Shown in pieces: positions 18,033-26,377 of a stretch of 64,000 bases of DNA. The position numbers and the translations under genes are program-made. The stretch's first letter is position 1, and each line of letters begins with the position of its first letter. Below the pieces are notes generated by a model that worked only from the letters and a program-made list of their open reading frames with translations, searched no databases and was not told the origin of the DNA. Source of the stretch: an uncultured Lachnospiraceae bacterium (GTDB taxonomy: Bacteria > Bacillota > Clostridia > Lachnospirales > Lachnospiraceae); NCBI GenBank assembly GCA_947625015.1, contig CANQMR010000008.1, forward strand, positions 36,852-100,851. The letters run 5' to 3'.

Positions 18033-18074
18033 AAAGACCTGTTTCAGTGCAGAACTGGGGCAGGTCTTTTTCTT
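18033..18074 (+). terminator. Rho-independent terminator after purB
   Basis: The outer arms AAAGACCTG and CAGGTCTTT, with an inner CAGT/ACTG pairing, are followed by a T-run (TTTTTCTTTG). Confidence 0.9.
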
Positions 18075-18136
18075 TGATTTTTTTGTCATTAAAAATTTTT
18101 TGTTTGGGTAATTAAAACAGGTGAGTAAAATTCAAT

Positions 18137-18207
18137 TTAAGATATGTTAAGAATTTTTTAAGAGAGTAGTTAAGAATTAAATTGTATTTTAAGAATGGTT
18201 ATATAAT
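18137..18207 (+). promoter_or_regulatory. Regulated promoter with five TTAAGA(AT) direct repeats
   Basis: TTAAGA boxes begin at 18137, 18147, 18158, 18170 and 18189; three extend to TTAAGAAT. Spacings of 10, 11, 12 and 19 bp put most on one face of the helix. The -10 is TATAAT (18202-18207), but the position 17 bp upstream has a poor -35 (AAATTG). This is the pattern of an activator-dependent promoter bound by an OmpR-type regulator, which fits autoregulation by the regulator encoded at 19987. Confidence 0.7.
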
Positions 18208-18281
18208 CAGAATAAGTTAATTAACTAAAAAATCGGAATCGGTTGATACAGCGATAATTGTTAAAAAGGTGGAGATGTAAA

Positions 18282-19961
18282 ATGGCAGTCAGTAAAAGAA
18301 ATATATTTATACATGTTATAGTAATGTATTTCGTGTTCTTGTTGGGCGAATGGACACGAATGTTTGCATTTCATATGAATCTTACGGAACCTTATGATGA
18401 AATGATGTCAGTTCTGATTAATATCAGCATTGTTATATTGTTTACATGGTTATATGCAGTGTTTGTATTAAAAATGCCAATGAAAAAGTTTATGATTTGT
18501 GGTCCATTGCCGAAGTTTAAATGGTGTGTGGTTGCAGTGCTTATTCCCAGTGCTATTTGCCTTTTTTATATATTTTTCTTAGATGGCACATTACAAAAAA
18601 ACATCTTAAGCCATACAGACTTGGTATATATTTATTCTTATACTATTTTACGGACAGGTGTGTTATCTGGAATAGTAGAAGAAATTATTTTTCGCGGAAT
18701 GATTATGAATATTTTGGATGGTTTTTTTTCCAGAAAATGGGCAATTTTTATCTCAGCTTTTCTGTTTGCCTCTATTCACTTAGAGAATATGGAGCTTTCA
18801 CATATTACAGATACAATTATGATGCTGATATCTATTACAATAGCGGGCATTGCTCTTTCTGCGGTGGCTTATGAAACGGGTTCCATATGGTCTGGCGTTA
18901 TAATACATGGAATGTACAATATTATTACTTCCGGACAAATTCTGGAAATAGCAACAGAGCATAATTTTTTGACAATTTGGAATTATACGCCTGATACAAG
19001 AAATAAGTTATTTACAGGTGGAGATTATGGTATAACAGCAGGTATTCCTACGGTTATTGGTTTTTTAATTATTATAGTGATAGCTAAAAAGGGATTGCAA
19101 GAAAAAAATAAGACAGCAATAGAAAAAGAACAATATGTGTCTGCTGCAAAGAAAAATATGCAATATATATTTTGTGTGATTTTGCTGATTATAGTATTTT
19201 GTTATGGGATAGTTTTGAAAAACCACTCCCTTAATATGTGTGTAAGTGATGAAATAGAAGAGACCGTACAGGCTTTTGCATTAAATGAAAGTGATAAAGA
19301 TGTTATACGAAAAAGCAGGCGTTATTGTGCTATTCTTAAACAACGGGACGCCTATCCGACAAGAATGATAGAGGATTTAGAACGAAATCCTGAAATGTTA
19401 GATTTTGTAGAGCAATATGGAAAGCAAACGAAACTGCTTTCCGAAGAATTTACACAGACTGAAAAGGAAACGGAATTTCCATTACTGATACAATGGGACA
19501 GCAGATGGGGATATAAACCATATGGAAATAGTATAATCGGGCTGTCAGGCTGTGGGCCTACCTGTTTGTCTATGGTTCTCTTTGCTTTAACAAGGAATCC
19601 ACAATTAACACCGGATTTTATTGCGGGTTATAGCATGGACAAGGGATATTATATTGAGGGTGTTGGAACATCATGGGACTTAATGACAGATATTGCAGAA
19701 TATTATGGCGTTACAGTGGAGAATATAGAGGTTTTGGCAGAAGATGAGATGAAAAAGTATCTTTCGGAGGGAGCGGTGCTGATTTGTTCGATGGGACCTG
19801 GGGATTTTACAGATCAAGGACACTTTATTGTAATTAGAGGTTATAATAAAAACGGGTTTATAGTGAACGATCCTTTCAGCTATACAAACAGTTCGCACGA
19901 ATGGAGTTATGAAAAATTAATTCCTCAAATTTGCCAAACCTGGATTTATACGCTAGAATAG
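18282..19961 (+). CDS. CPBP intramembrane protease fused to C39-like cysteine peptidase
   Basis: The 559-residue protein has two parts. Residues about 1-275 form a multi-spanning CPBP/CAAX-type protease domain with EExxxR (E133, E134, R138 in VEEIIFRG), FASIH and IIHGMYN motifs. After a further membrane segment (about 290-312) a stalk leads to a C39-like papain-fold domain (about 400-555) with Cys424 in SGCGPTC, His514 in GHFIVI and Asp530 in VNDP, predicted outside the cell. Start ATG 18282 follows GGTGGAG. The gene is AT-rich, unlike its purine-gene neighbours, suggesting transfer. It leads an operon with a response regulator and a kinase. The fusion suggests peptide processing, signalling or self-protection; the substrate is unknown. 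Confidence 0.85.
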   Translation: MAVSKRNIFIHVIVMYFVFLLGEWTRMFAFHMNLTEPYDEMMSVLINISIVILFTWLYAVFVLKMPMKKFMICGPLPKFKWCVVAVLIPSAICLFYIFFLDGTLQKNILSHTDLVYIYSYTILRTGVLSGIVEEIIFRGMIMNILDGFFSRKWAIFISAFLFASIHLENMELSHITDTIMMLISITIAGIALSAVAYETGSIWSGVIIHGMYNIITSGQILEIATEHNFLTIWNYTPDTRNKLFTGGDYGITAGIPTVIGFLIIIVIAKKGLQEKNKTAIEKEQYVSAAKKNMQYIFCVILLIIVFCYGIVLKNHSLNMCVSDEIEETVQAFALNESDKDVIRKSRRYCAILKQRDAYPTRMIEDLERNPEMLDFVEQYGKQTKLLSEEFTQTEKETEFPLLIQWDSRWGYKPYGNSIIGLSGCGPTCLSMVLFALTRNPQLTPDFIAGYSMDKGYYIEGVGTSWDLMTDIAEYYGVTVENIEVLAEDEMKKYLSEGAVLICSMGPGDFTDQGHFIVIRGYNKNGFIVNDPFSYTNSSHEWSYEKLIPQICQTWIYTLE

Positions 19962-19986
19962 TTGCAGAAAGAAGGTGAAGACAGAA

Positions 19987-20703
19987 ATGGAGCAAACCGA
20001 AATTTTAATAATCGAAGACGATGCCGATATCCGGGAGGGGATACGAATTCTTTTGAGCAGTGAGGGTTATCGTATAACGGAAGCATCTAATGGAATGGAG
20101 GGCTTGAAACTTTTATCTGATGATATAGATTTAGTTATTTTAGACATAATGATGCCGGGAATTTCAGGTTTGCGTGTTTGTGAGGAAATACGAAAAATAT
20201 CTTATGTTCCGGTTCTGTTTCTAACTGCAAAAGCACAGGAATCCGATAAATTGATTGGCTTGATGGCTGGTGGTGATGATTATTTAATAAAACCATTTTC
20301 ATATGCAGAATTATTGGGACGAGTAACATCTCTGCTGCGCAGATATCAGGTATATGGAGGAATGAAGGGAGTGAGCAGTCCCTCCAATGAGTGGGTAGAA
20401 TATCTTGATATTCGCCTGAATAAATCAAACAACGAAGTTATCAAAAAGGACGCAGATTTAGAGCTTACAGATATTGAATACAAAATTCTTCGATTACTCA
20501 TGGAAAATCCTAAAAAAATTTTTTCCATTCAAAATCTTTATGAAAGCGTATGGGAGGAACCATTTATATATTCATCTGGTAATACGGTTATGGTTCATAT
20601 TCGAAAACTGCGTTTAAAGATTGAGGATAATCCTGATAATCCTGATTACATTCAAACGGTTTGGGGAAAGGGGTATCGACTTGGTAATGAAACAAAAAAA
20701 TAA
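19987..20703 (+). CDS. Response regulator, OmpR/PhoB type
   Basis: This 238-residue regulator has a receiver domain (acidic pocket IIEDDAD, phospho-Asp53 in VILDIMMPG, Lys in LIKPFSY) and a C-terminal winged helix (about residues 140-236, ending TVWGKGYRLG). ATG 19987 follows GAAGGTGAAG. It lies 25 bp after the fused protease gene and overlaps the kinase gene by 17 bp. It probably binds the TTAAGAAT repeats upstream of the operon. Confidence 0.93.
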   Translation: MEQTEILIIEDDADIREGIRILLSSEGYRITEASNGMEGLKLLSDDIDLVILDIMMPGISGLRVCEEIRKISYVPVLFLTAKAQESDKLIGLMAGGDDYLIKPFSYAELLGRVTSLLRRYQVYGGMKGVSSPSNEWVEYLDIRLNKSNNEVIKKDADLELTDIEYKILRLLMENPKKIFSIQNLYESVWEEPFIYSSGNTVMVHIRKLRLKIEDNPDNPDYIQTVWGKGYRLGNETKK

Positions 20704-22045
20704 ACCGATTTTTTGTGGATTTTTTAAGGGAAAGTATAGAAAAAGTTTAACTGGAGAGATGATGTTACTGCTTTGCAAATCAATGGTTATCGCAGTTTTT
20801 TTCTTTGCTTTATTCTATTTGGGAAGTAAGACAATATTAGATTTCTATTTTGAAGACTCAGATTATTTAAAACGGGTTGAAAACAAACGGATAGAAGAAT
20901 TTCAGAAGTATATTACCCAAAATAATATTTCAACAAAAGATACTACATTATTAACAGATTGGATTCATGAACGGAATATTCCTCTTGTTACCATATCAAG
21001 AAAGCGCGAATTATTATATGATAGTACATATATGGCAAGAACACCGATTGGAAAAACAGATGCGGATTACCTTCACAAGTCATGGCAATATTTTCACACT
21101 GTCGAATTTGCAGATGGGACCGCTGATGTTTTGATTTATGAGGGTTACGAAGAAAAATATTATATTTCAGTTCTTGTACTGTCCATTCTGTTAAGTGTGG
21201 TGGTAATGTTGATTATATTTGTACAAGGTATGAAAAAAAGAGTTATTTATATTAAGGCATTGAAAGAAGAAATTGACATGATTGGCGGAGGCTGTCTTAC
21301 ACATTCGATTGTGATACAGGGTGAAGATGAGTTGGCCGGACTTGCAGATGGATTAAACAAAATGCGAATGTCTTTATTAGAGACACAGGAAATGGAAGAA
21401 AAATTGAGGATTGCAGAAGAAGAACTCGTTACAGGAATGTCGCATGATTTACGAACGCCGCTTACCGGTTTGATGACATATTTGGAGATTATGCGAAAGC
21501 AAGATGAAAACGGGGAAAAGATTGAAAGAAAATATATAGAAAAATCTTTTGATAAAGCAGTTCAAATGCGAACTCTGTCAAATCAAATGTTTGAGTATTT
21601 CCTTGCAAAACGAGAACAAAATATTTTATTAAACCCGCCGGTAGATTGGCAATCCGTTACCGGGGACTATCTCTCTGAATTTGTTTGTTCCATGCAGAAA
21701 GCAGGGCTTGTGGTAGAATATAAAAATCCGGGAGATGTTTGTGCTAAAATTGCAATCAATGATGATTTCTGGGGAAGAATATTTGATAATATTATTTCTA
21801 ATTTTGAAAAATATGCCGATCCGTCTATTCCGGTTAAGCTGAATATTTTATTTGAAGAAAAATGGTTTGGAATAAGAATAGAAAATAAAATTATAGATGA
21901 CTGGAAAGAAAAAAGGGGAAATAACATTGGAATGAAAAATGTTTGTTTTATGATGAAAAAGATGAACGGACAATGTGAGACGCAAATACATGATGGTAAA
22001 TATATTGTAATATTATGGCTGCCCATAAAGAGTGAGATTATATGA
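20687..22045 (+). CDS. Sensor histidine kinase with degenerate ATP-binding G1 box
   Basis: This 452-residue kinase starts inside the regulator gene (17-bp overlap). It has two membrane segments (about residues 28-52 and 165-190) flanking an extracellular domain of about 110 residues, a HAMP-like linker, a HisKA domain with His253 in GMSHDLRTPLTG, and a HATPase domain. The N box (FDNIISNFEKYAD) is clear, but where DxGxG is expected the sequence reads RIENKIID. GNNIGMKNV supplies a G2-like loop. Short, divergent ATPase domains of this sort occur in Firmicutes kinases and can still work. It is presumably the sensor for the protease operon. Confidence 0.88.
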   Translation: MKQKNKPIFCGFFKGKYRKSLTGEMMLLLCKSMVIAVFFFALFYLGSKTILDFYFEDSDYLKRVENKRIEEFQKYITQNNISTKDTTLLTDWIHERNIPLVTISRKRELLYDSTYMARTPIGKTDADYLHKSWQYFHTVEFADGTADVLIYEGYEEKYYISVLVLSILLSVVVMLIIFVQGMKKRVIYIKALKEEIDMIGGGCLTHSIVIQGEDELAGLADGLNKMRMSLLETQEMEEKLRIAEEELVTGMSHDLRTPLTGLMTYLEIMRKQDENGEKIERKYIEKSFDKAVQMRTLSNQMFEYFLAKREQNILLNPPVDWQSVTGDYLSEFVCSMQKAGLVVEYKNPGDVCAKIAINDDFWGRIFDNIISNFEKYADPSIPVKLNILFEEKWFGIRIENKIIDDWKEKRGNNIGMKNVCFMMKKMNGQCETQIHDGKYIVILWLPIKSEII

Positions 22046-22088
22046 TTGCCATATATTTTTTATACAAAATAAGACTATAATAAAAAAA

Positions 22089-22121
22089 TTGCTAGGTAAA
22101 ACGGGTATTTTATGTTATACT
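22089..22121 (+). promoter_or_regulatory. Candidate promoter of citrate synthase
   Basis: TTGCTA (22089-22094) is followed after 16 bp by TATGTT (22111-22116), overlapping TATACT (22116-22121). The spacing fits the first -10 box only. The best -10 cannot be decided by eye. Confidence 0.35.
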
Positions 22122-22165
22122 ATCATCTGGAGTATAATTGTTATTAGAAAAGAAAGGGTGATTGA

Positions 22166-23554
22166 GTGAACGATAACCACATGGAGAAGATTAATTCATA
22201 TTCAATGATTACAGAGGAGATACAGGGATTGTCAGAATTATGCATGGAGAATCTCTATATTGATCCGGAACTGTTTACCAAATATGAAGTAAAGAGGGGT
22301 CTTAGAGATATCAATGGTAAGGGCGTGCTTACGGGCCTTACGGATGTCTCCAGGATTCAGTCATATATTGTGGAAGACAATGATATGATTCCATGCGACG
22401 GTAAGCTGTATTATCAGGGTGTGGATGTAGAGGATATAGTGGCAGGATTTATCAAGGAGAAACGGTTTGGCTATGAGGAGACGGTGTATCTGCTCCTGTT
22501 TGGAAAGCTGCCCAATGAAGGTGAACTTGCCAAAATTACAAAGATATTAGCGGATTACAGGTCCTCCCTGCCGACGCATTTTGTCAGGGATATTATCTTA
22601 AAAGCGCCCAGCAAGGATATGATGAATACCCTTCAGAGAAGTATATTGACTTTGTATGCCTATGATGAAAAAGCAGACGACACATCGATTCCCAATGTGC
22701 TGCGCCAGTGCCTGCAATTAATTTCAGTAGTTCCGCTGCTGTCCGTATATGGATATCAGGCCTACAGCCATTATCACGATGGCAACAGCTTATACATACA
22801 TACGCCTCAGCCTCAGTTGTCTACGGCGGAGAATATTCTGTATCTCTTAAGGCCGGACAGCAAATATTCGGAGTTAGAGGCAAGAATCTTAGATTTGGCG
22901 TTAGTTCTTCATGCAGAGCATGGTGGCGGTAATAATTCCACCTTTACCACCCATGTTGTAAGTTCTTCCGGAACGGACACTTATTCTTCCATGGCGGCTT
23001 CCTTAGGCTCCCTTAAAGGACCGAAGCATGGCGGCGCCAACATCAAGGTGACTAAGATGTTCGCAGACATGAAGGAACAGGTAAAGGACTGGGATGATGA
23101 TGAGCAGATTAAGGCTTATCTCAAGAAGCTGTTGAATAAAGAGGCGTTTGACAGGGCAGGCTTAATCTATGGTATGGGACATGCGGTCTATTCCATTTCC
23201 GACCCCAGAGCCAAGGTGTTTAAGGGCTTTGTGGAGAAGCTTTCTGTGGAAAAGGGTTACGAGAAGGAATACCGGCTTTATTCCAATGTGGAACGGTTAG
23301 CGCCGGAGGTTATTGCAGAGGAGCGCAGGATTTATAAGGGCGTAAGCGCCAATGTGGATTTCTATTCCGGCTTTGTGTATCAGATGTTGGGACTGCCGGT
23401 GGAACTGTTTACCCCGCTGTTTGCCGTTGCCAGAATGGCAGGCTGGAGCGCACACCGCATTGAGGAGCTGATTAACCAGGGTAAGATTATCCGTCCGGCC
23501 TATAAGGCGGTAAAGAAACAGCAGCCTTATATTCCAATGGCTGAGCGGGAATAA
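22166..23554 (+). CDS. gltA: Citrate synthase (citrate/2-methylcitrate synthase family)
   Basis: This 462-residue enzyme condenses oxaloacetate and acetyl-CoA. Catalytic motifs include LHAEHGGGNNSTFT (active His), LGSLKGPKHGGAN and YGMGHAVY, with a C-terminal RMAGWSAHRIEE. The GTG start at 22166 has AAAGGG about 8 nt upstream; an ATG at 22181 is an alternative. In strict anaerobes of this group the enzyme usually feeds 2-oxoglutarate and glutamate synthesis rather than a full TCA cycle. Confidence 0.93.
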   Translation: MNDNHMEKINSYSMITEEIQGLSELCMENLYIDPELFTKYEVKRGLRDINGKGVLTGLTDVSRIQSYIVEDNDMIPCDGKLYYQGVDVEDIVAGFIKEKRFGYEETVYLLLFGKLPNEGELAKITKILADYRSSLPTHFVRDIILKAPSKDMMNTLQRSILTLYAYDEKADDTSIPNVLRQCLQLISVVPLLSVYGYQAYSHYHDGNSLYIHTPQPQLSTAENILYLLRPDSKYSELEARILDLALVLHAEHGGGNNSTFTTHVVSSSGTDTYSSMAASLGSLKGPKHGGANIKVTKMFADMKEQVKDWDDDEQIKAYLKKLLNKEAFDRAGLIYGMGHAVYSISDPRAKVFKGFVEKLSVEKGYEKEYRLYSNVERLAPEVIAEERRIYKGVSANVDFYSGFVYQMLGLPVELFTPLFAVARMAGWSAHRIEELINQGKIIRPAYKAVKKQQPYIPMAERE

Positions 23555-23588
23555 TTTGTTGAGCGGTTATATAAAAGGAGGTAGAGAG

Positions 23589-24191
23589 ATGGATAGCAAG
23601 GTGATGAACAAGTTAAGCTATGGTTTGTTTGTACTGACAGCGAAGGACGGAGATAAGGATAACGGGTGTATTATCAATACCGGCGCACAGGTTACTACAT
23701 CGCCTAACCGGATTATTATCACTGTGAATAAGGATAACTATACCCATGATATGGTGATGAAGACGAAGGAATTTAATCTCTCCATATTAGATGAGAGCGC
23801 TTCCTTTGCCACATTCCAGCATTTTGGGTTTCAGAGCGGACGGGATACGGATAAGTTTGCGGATTATGAATACAGCAGGGCACAAAATGGCGTCGCTTAC
23901 CTGACAAAGGAGTGTAACGGTTATATTTCCGGTAAGGTGGTTGATACAGTGGATTTGGGCACCCATACATTATTCATTGCAGATGTGACCGGCGGCGAAG
24001 TACTGTCGGATAAGCCTTCGGCTACTTACACCTACTATCATGCCAACATTAAGAAGGCGCCGGGGACAGAGGAAAAGAAGAAGGGCTTTGTCTGTACAAT
24101 TTGTGGTTATATCTATGAGGGAGATACTCTGCCGGCGGATTTTGTCTGCCCGATTTGTAAGCATGGAGCGGAGGATTTTCAGCCTTTATAG
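23589..24191 (+). CDS. Flavin reductase-rubredoxin fusion (high-molecular-weight rubredoxin)
   Basis: This 200-residue protein has a flavin reductase (FMN-binding split-barrel) domain (about residues 1-150) and a C-terminal rubredoxin with iron ligands in CTICGY and CPICKHG (about 163-198). Proteins of this layout pass electrons from NAD(P)H to flavodiiron proteins or oxygen/peroxide-reducing partners in anaerobes. ATG 23589 follows GGAGG, and the gene lies 34 bp after citrate synthase. Confidence 0.92.
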   Translation: MDSKVMNKLSYGLFVLTAKDGDKDNGCIINTGAQVTTSPNRIIITVNKDNYTHDMVMKTKEFNLSILDESASFATFQHFGFQSGRDTDKFADYEYSRAQNGVAYLTKECNGYISGKVVDTVDLGTHTLFIADVTGGEVLSDKPSATYTYYHANIKKAPGTEEKKKGFVCTICGYIYEGDTLPADFVCPICKHGAEDFQPL

Positions 24192-24231
24192 GAGAAATCC
24201 GGTTGTAGTATAGTAGAAATCAGGTGAGGGA

Positions 24232-25377
24232 ATGATTCGGGAGCGGGATAAGGCAATATTAAAATGCGGATTTTTGATTGTGATTTTCTATGTGGCGGTA
24301 GAGCATTTGTCGCTGATTAAGAGCATAGCGCTTGCCTGCTATAATGCAATATCACCTTTGTTATACGGGGTGGTAATCGCCTTTGTTATTAACCTGATTG
24401 TAGTTAAGTTAGAGCAGTATATGACAAAGGGGATTTTTGAAAATCAGGTAATCCGGCGAACCGTATCCATTATCATATCGGTGTTGATTTTAGCGGGAAT
24501 GATTACCATTGTGTGTTTTAATGTGATACCGGGAATTGTGGACAGCGTGAAGCAGATTGCAGCAAGGGTTCCGCATGCCTTAGATACGACTGGTGCATTT
24601 TTAGAAAAGAATTTCGGAATTTCCAAGGATTTAATTGATACGGTACAGAATTTCAAGATAGATGAAGACATTGTCAATGATATGTTCGGCCTGATAGAAA
24701 ATGAGTCGGTTATGGGCGCGATTAAGGCCAGCGGCAATGTGGTCGGAAGCGTGTTCTCTGTCTTTGCCAAATTTTTTATCGGTTTGTTCTTTGCCTTTTA
24801 TATTCTGGCAAAGAAGGAGGCGATTCTAGTCTGGATACGCCGCTTTATGGAGTCTTATTTTCCCGATAATGTGGCGGCAGAGCTTGAAAAAATCGGACAC
24901 ATCTTCTATGAGACCTATGCCAGCTTTATTTCCGGCCAGTGCTTAGATGCCGTAATATTAGGCGGCCTGATCGCCTTTTCCATGGGTATTGCCGGAATGC
25001 CCTATCCGGTATTAATCGGCGTGATCGTGGCAGTGACCGCTTTAGTTCCTGTGGTGGGCGCATTTTTCGGCGGAGCAGTCGGGGCAATCCTGCTGGTTAT
25101 GGAATCGCCTGTGCAGGCGCTTACCTTTATTGTGATGTTCCTGATTTTGCAGCAGGTTGACAACCGCCTGATTTATCCCCATGTTGTGGGCAACGCCATA
25201 GGGATTCCATCCATTTTAATATTTGCAGCCATCATCATCGGCGGTGAATTTAACGGTGTAATCGGTATGTTTTTGGGGATTCCCTTTACCGCGGTAATAT
25301 ACACCCTTATAGAAATGGACATGGAACGCCGCAAGAAGAAAAAGATAGCGGCTGCGAACCAGGAAAATAAGACCTGA
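24232..25377 (+). CDS. AI-2E family transporter
   Basis: This 381-residue protein has about eight membrane segments and the family's hallmark C-terminal stretch (QQVDNRLIYPHVVGNAIGI), with a basic tail. Family members include sodium/proton antiporters and a proposed AI-2 exporter, so the substrate is not predictable. The start follows GGTGAGGGA. It is probably the last gene of the citrate synthase group. Confidence 0.88.
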   Translation: MIRERDKAILKCGFLIVIFYVAVEHLSLIKSIALACYNAISPLLYGVVIAFVINLIVVKLEQYMTKGIFENQVIRRTVSIIISVLILAGMITIVCFNVIPGIVDSVKQIAARVPHALDTTGAFLEKNFGISKDLIDTVQNFKIDEDIVNDMFGLIENESVMGAIKASGNVVGSVFSVFAKFFIGLFFAFYILAKKEAILVWIRRFMESYFPDNVAAELEKIGHIFYETYASFISGQCLDAVILGGLIAFSMGIAGMPYPVLIGVIVAVTALVPVVGAFFGGAVGAILLVMESPVQALTFIVMFLILQQVDNRLIYPHVVGNAIGIPSILIFAAIIIGGEFNGVIGMFLGIPFTAVIYTLIEMDMERRKKKKIAAANQENKT

Positions 25378-25395
25378 TTGCAAAACCTTAGAAAA

Positions 25396-25496
25396 CAATA
25401 TCGCATTATATGAGCAAAACAATTACCGCAGATTTAGCAGCTCTGATACCATTACTAAAGTCAATATCGCATTATATGAACGAAACAATTACCATA
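25396..25496. repeat. Two imperfect 35-bp direct repeats, 66 bp apart
   Basis: A unit beginning CAATATCGCATTATATGA and ending AAACAATTACC occurs at 25396-25430 and 25462-25496, differing at a few positions. The second copy runs into the inverted-repeat element at 25481. Nothing coding is seen in 25378-25668. Confidence 0.8.
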
Positions 25497-25601
25497 CGCA
25501 GGCACTGCGAGCCCGCCGGTGCTTAGGCGGTGCGCAGCAGCGCCTTATGTACCGTTGCGTGGCGAGGGTAGCGGGAGCGTGCCTGCGATGGTATTGTTTC
25601 G
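25481..25601. repeat. 121-bp GC-rich element with inverted ends, copy 1
   Basis: The left arm (25481-25505) and right arm (25579-25601) are imperfect inverted repeats (CGAAACAATTACCATACGCA against the complement of TGCGATGGTATTGTTTCG). The interior is GC-rich and can fold further. A part of it (about 25559-25590) recurs at 31804-31845. It ends about 70 bp before the ABC ATPase start. It may be a MITE-like element or a leader RNA motif. Confidence 0.7.
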
Positions 25602-25668
25602 TTTGTAAAAATTATATAAAAGCCTAAAATTTGCAACAGTGCATGAAAAATGTAAAAGGGGAACAAAA

Positions 25669-26373
25669 ATGGGTTCTTTTGTAGAGTTTAAAAATGTCAG
25701 TAAATGCTATCACACCGGGGAAGTGGAAATCCATGCGCTTTCCGGTGTGAATTTTTCTCTGGAAAAAGGGGAATTTACGATTATTGTAGGCGCCTCCGGA
25801 GCCGGAAAGACGACCATACTGAATATTCTGGGCGGAATGGACACGCTGACGGAGGGCGAGGTATGGTTAGACGGCAAACAGATATCCAGCCTGAATAAAA
25901 AGGAGCTTACCACTTATAGAAGGTATGATGTGGGATTTGTGTTTCAGTTTTATAATCTGATTGGCAATTTAACGGCGCTGGAAAATGTGGAGTTAGCCTC
26001 CCAGATTTGTAAAAATCCGTTGGACGCCAGAGAGGTACTTGATAAGGTGGGACTTTCAGAGAGAATGTCCAATTTTCCGGCGCAGCTATCCGGCGGCGAG
26101 CAGCAAAGGGTTGCCATTGCCAGAGCACTGGCTAAGAATCCCAAGCTGCTTCTCTGTGACGAGCCTACGGGAGCCTTGGATTACAAGACAGGAAAGGCAG
26201 TGCTTAAGCTGTTGCAGGATACCTGCCGGCAGACCGGCACTACAGTGGTCGTTATTACCCATAACCAGGCGTTGACAGGAATGGCGGACAGAGTCATAAC
26301 GGTAAAGAGTGGGCAGATTGACAGCATCCGGAAAAATGAACGCACAGTGGATGTGGAAGAACTTGAATGGTGA
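25669..26373 (+). CDS. ABC transporter ATP-binding protein (MacB/LolD-like)
   Basis: This 234-residue ATPase has Walker [10 protein letters not shown], a Q loop (FVFQFYN), a perfect signature [14 protein letters not shown], Walker [13 protein letters not shown] and switch His (VVITHN). This is the form that works with FtsX-type permeases in lipoprotein release, peptide export or antimicrobial-peptide resistance. ATG 25669 follows AAGGGG. The permease starts 4 bp after its stop. Confidence 0.93.
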   Translation: MGSFVEFKNVSKCYHTGEVEIHALSGVNFSLEKGEFTIIVGASGAGKTTILNILGGMDTLTEGEVWLDGKQISSLNKKELTTYRRYDVGFVFQFYNLIGNLTALENVELASQICKNPLDAREVLDKVGLSERMSNFPAQLSGGEQQRVAIARALAKNPKLLLCDEPTGALDYKTGKAVLKLLQDTCRQTGTTVVVITHNQALTGMADRVITVKSGQIDSIRKNERTVDVEELEW

Positions 26374-26377
26374 TGTG

